From: Streptomyces dioscori
Lineage (GTDB): Bacteria; Actinomycetota; Actinomycetes; Streptomycetales; Streptomycetaceae
Length of the DNA stretch: 64,000 nucleotides
Assembly (NCBI RefSeq): GCF_003024195.1
Contig: NZ_KZ679038.1
Location: forward strand, 744,001 to 808,000
Direction: 5' to 3'
The notes below the pieces were generated by a model. The model saw nothing but the letters and a program-made list of their open reading frames with translations. It was not told where the DNA came from and ran no database searches. Made by a program: the position numbers and the translations under genes. Positions 58,434 to 64,000 of this stretch are shown here, piece by piece (within the stretch, counting starts at the first letter, position 1; every line of letters begins with the position of its first letter).

Positions 58434-59682
58434 CGGCCGGTTGAACGACACGGGGGCGGCCGGCTCGCGAACGGCGCCGGCCGGCGGAAGCGAAGCCGAG
58501 GACACAGCCGGGAGAGCATCCCGGGAAGCAGCAGCCGGGCCGGCAGCCGGAGCAGCTGTCGAAGAGCAGGCCGTGGAGCCGGTTGCCGGAGCAGCGGCCG
58601 TGGAGCCGGTCGGGGAGCCCGAGCAGCAGAGCTCGAAGCGCGCCCGTCGCGGCCCGGGCCCGTTCACGCTGCTCGTCCTGCCGGGGCTGGTCGCCCTGGT
58701 GGGGGTGGCGGGCTTCCTGGCCTACAACGGCGGTCTCGACGACGCCTGGCCCCAGGGTTCCGACCCCGACCCGACCGCCACGACCCGCGTGGACGCCTCG
58801 TACATCCCCTGGCTCCGCAAGGCGGTCGCGGACTGCAAGGTCGTCAAGCCGTCGGTGCTCGCCGCCCAGATCGACCGGCTCTCCGGCTGGAGCAACGACA
58901 CGGGAGCGCTGTCGGGCGAGAAGGGCATCGCCGCGTTCACGGACGCCCAGTGGAAGAAGTGGGGCAAGGACGACGACGGCAACGGCCGCTCCTCACCCCG
59001 CGATCCGGCGGACGCCATGATGGCGCTCGGCCGGCAGGACTGCTCCCTCGCCGAGAGGGTGACCGACCTCAGGACCGAGGGAACCGTCACCGGGGACCTG
59101 GTGAACCTCACCCTCGCCGCGTACGCGTCGGGCACGGACGCCGTGGTGAAGGCGGGACGCGTACCCGGCGACGCGGAGGCCTACATCGACGAGGTGAAGT
59201 CGCTGTCCTCCCACTACGAGTCGGTCGACCGGGAGAGTTCGGGCAGCGGCGGCGCCGTGAACCAGGTGCCGGGCGCCGTACTGGCCGCGCCGGTCGGCAA
59301 CCTCACCGTCACCTCGCCCTACGGATCGCGCGAACACCCGCTGACCGGGGTCACGAAACTGCACACCGGGGTCGACTTCGCCTCACCCCAGGGGGCGCAG
59401 GTCTCCGCCGCGTCGAAGGGCCAGGTCGTGTTCGCGGCGATGACCAAGGCGTACGGCAACCGCGTGGTGATCGACCACGGCACCATCGACGGCAAACGGC
59501 TGGAGACGACGTACAGCCATCTGCTGGCCCTGCAGGTCTCCGTCGGGCAGGCGGTGGACGCCGGGACGCCCGTCGGGCTGGTCGGCTCGACCGGTCTGTC
59601 CACCGGTCCCCATCTGCACTTCGAGGTGGTTCTCGACGGGTACTACACCGATCCCCTGCCATGGCTCAGGCCCAGCACCTGA
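58426..59682 (+). CDS. Membrane-anchored M23 (LytM) peptidase with transglycosylase-like domain
   Basis: A 418-residue protein from GTG 58426. An acidic, Ala/Glu/Pro-rich cytoplasmic segment (1-80) is followed by one membrane span (GPFTLLVLPGLVALVGVAGFLAY). The extracytoplasmic region starts with a lytic-transglycosylase-like fold (YIPWLRKAVADCKVVKPSVLAAQIDRLSGW...FTDAQWKKWG) and ends in an M23 zinc peptidase: HxxxD in HTGVDF (H313, D317) and HLHFE (H398). The YGSREHPLTG motif precedes. It should cut peptidoglycan cross-bridges or glycan strands during growth or sporulation. Confidence 0.9.
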   Translation: MIDGRLNDTGAAGSRTAPAGGSEAEDTAGRASREAAAGPAAGAAVEEQAVEPVAGAAAVEPVGEPEQQSSKRARRGPGPFTLLVLPGLVALVGVAGFLAYNGGLDDAWPQGSDPDPTATTRVDASYIPWLRKAVADCKVVKPSVLAAQIDRLSGWSNDTGALSGEKGIAAFTDAQWKKWGKDDDGNGRSSPRDPADAMMALGRQDCSLAERVTDLRTEGTVTGDLVNLTLAAYASGTDAVVKAGRVPGDAEAYIDEVKSLSSHYESVDRESSGSGGAVNQVPGAVLAAPVGNLTVTSPYGSREHPLTGVTKLHTGVDFASPQGAQVSAASKGQVVFAAMTKAYGNRVVIDHGTIDGKRLETTYSHLLALQVSVGQAVDAGTPVGLVGSTGLSTGPHLHFEVVLDGYYTDPLPWLRPST

Positions 59683-59718
59683 GCCGGGCGGTTCCGGCGC
59701 GCGGACGGGCGGCGGCAT

Positions 59719-62032
<2,314 letters not shown>

Positions 62033-62057
62033 TGTCCCGCCGCGGCTGGATGGATGA

Positions 62058-62102
62058 CTGATGGGCGGGCCCGGCGCTGTTGGCGCCGGGCCCGCCCATC
62101 AG
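62058..62102. terminator. 20-bp perfect terminator hairpin after argG
   Basis: CTGATGGGCGGGCCCGGCGC (62058-62077) pairs with its exact complement (62083-62102) around TGTTG. It lies between convergent argG and the AlkZ-like gene, and can terminate both. Confidence 0.9.
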
Positions 62103-62119
62103 CCGGTTCGGCGTCCGGA

Positions 62120-63238
62120 TCAGTGGGGCGCCTCCGTGATGCGGATGTCGTGGGTGCCGCCGTCGGACAGGAACGCGGCCAGCGCTTCCCCCTCGGCGGC
62201 CACGGCGGTGCGGTCGGTCCGGGAGAAGCCGTACAGCGGGGTGACCGTCACGGTGTCGTCCTTGCCGACGGTCCAGGTCGCGGCGACCCGCCCGTCGACC
62301 AGGACGACCCGCTCCCCGGCGACCGACAGACCGCGGTGTGCGTCGTCGATGATCCGGCCGCGGTCGTGGTAGCCGAGGATCGCGTTGTCGAACGCGGGCA
62401 GGAAGCGCACCGGGGCCGGGGTGTCCGGGTCGGGGCGCGGCGCGTCGGGCAGGTCCAGCAGCTCCCGGCCCCGCTCGTCACGGAAGGCGACCAGCTCTCC
62501 GCGTACGGCCGCGACCGCGGCGGGCAGACCCGCGAGGCCGCACCAGGCGCGCAGGTCGGCCGAGGCGGCGGGGCCGAACGCGGCCAGATAGCGCCGGACC
62601 AGCGCCTGGCCCACCGGATCGGAGCCGTCCCCGTCCGGCGGGTCGGCCTCGCGCCCCAGCCAGGAGGAGAGCGTCACATTGCGTACGCCCGCTCTCGTCC
62701 GCCAGAGCCCGCGTGGCGGGAGCTGCGCCATCGGGACGAGAGCGGCGATCAGCATTTCGCCCAGTGGCCTCGGCCCCGGGTCCGGCCAGCGCTCCGCGAC
62801 GGCCCGCGCCAGTTCGGTCATGGTGCGGGGCTCGCCGTCGGCCATGACGGCCCGGCCCGCCGCCGCGAGCTCGTCGAGGTCCACCCCGGCGAGCTCCCGG
62901 CGGTAGGTCCCGAGCACCCGCTGGCGCAGCATGGCCGTGTGGCGGCCCCGCCAGGCCAGGGCGTCGTCGGCGGTGACGAGGTGGACGGTCCGGCGCATGA
63001 GGTGGGTGCGCACGACCTCCCGCCCGGTCAGCAGGTCGCCGAGCGCCGCCGGGTCGAACGCGGACAGCCTGGACCAGAGCCCGACGAACGGCTCCTGCGG
63101 TTCCTGCGCCTGCAGCCCGCCGAGGTGGGCGACGGCGTCGAGGACCGGCAGGCCGGCACGGTCGAGCAGCAGCTGCCGGGCCAGCGTCGCGCGGTTGAGC
63201 GCCCGGGTGCCGAGAACGGGAGCGGTCGAAGTGCCCAC
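62120..63238 (-). CDS. AlkZ-like (HTH_42) winged-helix DNA glycosylase candidate
   Basis: A 372-residue protein of the HTH_42/YcaQ superfamily from GTG 63238. Helix-turn-helix repeats surround GGLQAQEPQEPFVGLWSRL, which contains the QxQ motif Q43-A44-Q45. In the founding enzyme AlkZ of S. sahachiroi a QxQ motif at the same place is catalytic for unhooking azinomycin cross-links; E. coli YcaQ has QxD. Thus it is an AlkZ-type DNA glycosylase candidate, possibly for alkyl or cross-link repair. It starts 3 bp after the DinB-family gene stop, so they form an operon. Confidence 0.8.
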   Translation of the reverse strand: MGTSTAPVLGTRALNRATLARQLLLDRAGLPVLDAVAHLGGLQAQEPQEPFVGLWSRLSAFDPAALGDLLTGREVVRTHLMRRTVHLVTADDALAWRGRHTAMLRQRVLGTYRRELAGVDLDELAAAGRAVMADGEPRTMTELARAVAERWPDPGPRPLGEMLIAALVPMAQLPPRGLWRTRAGVRNVTLSSWLGREADPPDGDGSDPVGQALVRRYLAAFGPAASADLRAWCGLAGLPAAVAAVRGELVAFRDERGRELLDLPDAPRPDPDTPAPVRFLPAFDNAILGYHDRGRIIDDAHRGLSVAGERVVLVDGRVAATWTVGKDDTVTVTPLYGFSRTDRTAVAAEGEALAAFLSDGGTHDIRITEAPH

Positions 63239-63241
63239 CGC

Positions 63242-63838
63242 TCAGGTCGACTTCTGGCCGTCGAGGGACTCGCGCAGGATGTCCGCGTGGCCGGCGTGCT
63301 GGGCGGTCTCCGCGATGACGTGGATCAGCACCCGGCGGGCGCTGTGCGCCGACCCCGGCTCGTTCCAGGGCGCCTCGGGCAGCGGGTGCGTCACGGACAG
63401 GTCGGGCAGACCGGCGACGATCTCCTCGGTCCGGGCGGCGATCTGCTCGTACCGTTCGACGATCCCGGCCAGCGTCTCGCCGGGCAGCATCCGGAAGTCG
63501 TTCTGGCGGTCGATCGCCCACTTCGGGAACTCACGTGCGGTACCGGACATGAAGTCGGCCCAGGTGACACCGTCCGGCAGGTCGAAGGACATCGCCGACG
63601 GGCCCTCGACGACGAAGCGCAGCCAGCTCTCCTCGGTGGCCGCGACATGCTTGATCAGCCCGGCCAGGGACAGCGTGCTGACCGTCGGACTCTGGCCGGC
63701 CTGTTCGTCACTGAGATCGCGGACCGTGGCGGTCAGAACGGCCCGGACGGTCGCGAGTTCGGCGAGCAGGTCGCTCCGCTCGGCGTCGAGGGCGGGCCGG
63801 GTGGTGTTCGTGGCGGTCACGTCGCTCACGTCGGTCAT
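63242..63838 (-). CDS. DinB-family (DUF664) metal-binding protein
   Basis: A 198-residue protein from ATG 63838; upstream in-frame codons to 63910 are less likely. The four-helix DinB fold has metal His residues in LIKHVAATEESWLRFVVE and LIHVIAETAQHAGHADILRESL, the last a hallmark HxxxH. Such proteins are mycothiol- or bacillithiol-related transferases or damage-inducible proteins. It is the first gene of an operon with the AlkZ-like glycosylase and divergent from the probable WYL regulator at the right edge. Confidence 0.88.
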   Translation of the reverse strand: MTDVSDVTATNTTRPALDAERSDLLAELATVRAVLTATVRDLSDEQAGQSPTVSTLSLAGLIKHVAATEESWLRFVVEGPSAMSFDLPDGVTWADFMSGTAREFPKWAIDRQNDFRMLPGETLAGIVERYEQIAARTEEIVAGLPDLSVTHPLPEAPWNEPGSAHSARRVLIHVIAETAQHAGHADILRESLDGQKST

Positions 63839-63971
63839 GGTGATCGCGTCCTTCTTGTCGTCGGGGTTCTCGTCGTCGAGGTTCGCGCTCCGGCCGTCTC
63901 CGTCGGGCACAGGAAGACAATGTCAGGGGAAGCGGTCAGGGAGTGTCCGCTACTCCGTGCACCATGGAGGC

Positions 63972-64000
63972 ATGCCGAAAACATCAGCGCGACTGCTGTC
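63972..64000 (+). CDS. Start of a probable WYL/YafY-type regulator, cut by window edge
   Basis: Only nine codons are visible, reading MPKTSARLL. These match the usual start of YafY-like WYL-domain transcriptional regulators of actinomycetes (MPKTSARLLSLLSLLQ), and such genes are often divergent from DinB-type genes. GGAGG lies one base before ATG, too close for a normal ribosome site; ATG 63963 is out of frame. The call rests on very little sequence. Confidence 0.5.

Overview
The window looks like a chromosomal segment of a Streptomyces. Base composition is very GC-rich with G/C in almost every third codon position. It has GTG starts, GTGA/ATGA stop-start overlaps, Tat-exported glycosidases, a mycothiol-type isomerase, sugar importers without their own ATPase, and a single in-frame TTA (bldA-type) codon that I could find. 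No phage, plasmid or CRISPR features and no tRNA or rRNA were found.

Layout. 1-6.2 kb: a carbohydrate block with an FAD oxidoreductase running off the left edge, a LacI regulator, a secreted GH76 mannanase and a GH43 beta-xylosidase, with palindromic operators. 6.2-12 kb: HxlR plus an alpha/beta hydrolase, then HelR (rifamycin-protecting RNA polymerase motor) behind a rifamycin-associated-element-like repeat, a mycothiol-dependent isomerase-like protein and an SDR. 11.8-14.5 kb: a cobalamin riboswitch and metE. 14.7-17 kb: AraC, two small exported proteins and MerR. 17.3-22.7 kb: an operon of a PLP enzyme, a solute-binding lipoprotein and two permeases, divergent from a FadR-type GntR regulator. 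22.9-30.2 kb: a LysR regulator and six tightly packed aromatic-catabolism genes. 30.3-34.1 kb: a membrane protein, a Tat-type flavin dehydrogenase and a PucR regulator carrying the TTA codon. 34.1-37.2 kb: an SDR/SRPBCC/CrtI-like operon. 37.6-39 kb: a GH43-AbfB arabinofuranosidase.

39-47.5 kb is dominated by molybdenum and formate functions: an HTH-TOBE protein, NAD-formate dehydrogenase with its LysR, a small molybdopterin-domain protein overlapping an amidotransferase-methyltransferase fusion, modABC, and a tandem-TOBE molbindin. 47.7-51.4 kb: a SAV_915-like protein, a diaminopimelate-decarboxylase paralogue, a MITE, two small ORFs and a P-loop kinase-like protein. 51.8-58.3 kb: a secreted GH78 rhamnosidase, an AI-2E-family membrane protein, and a quinone oxidoreductase divergent from TetR. 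58.4-64 kb: an M23 peptidase with a tiny upstream ORF, a YCII protein, argG, an AlkZ-like DNA glycosylase candidate, a DinB protein and the first codons of a probable WYL regulator.

Two patterns cut across the window. First, a 20-bp intergenic motif, GCGCAGTTCCCCGCGCCCCT or its complement, recurs eight times and is always outside genes. Second, six genes start 6-7 nt downstream of a -10-like hexamer with no leader (leaderless architecture). All functional calls come from reading the translated sequences; no database search was run.
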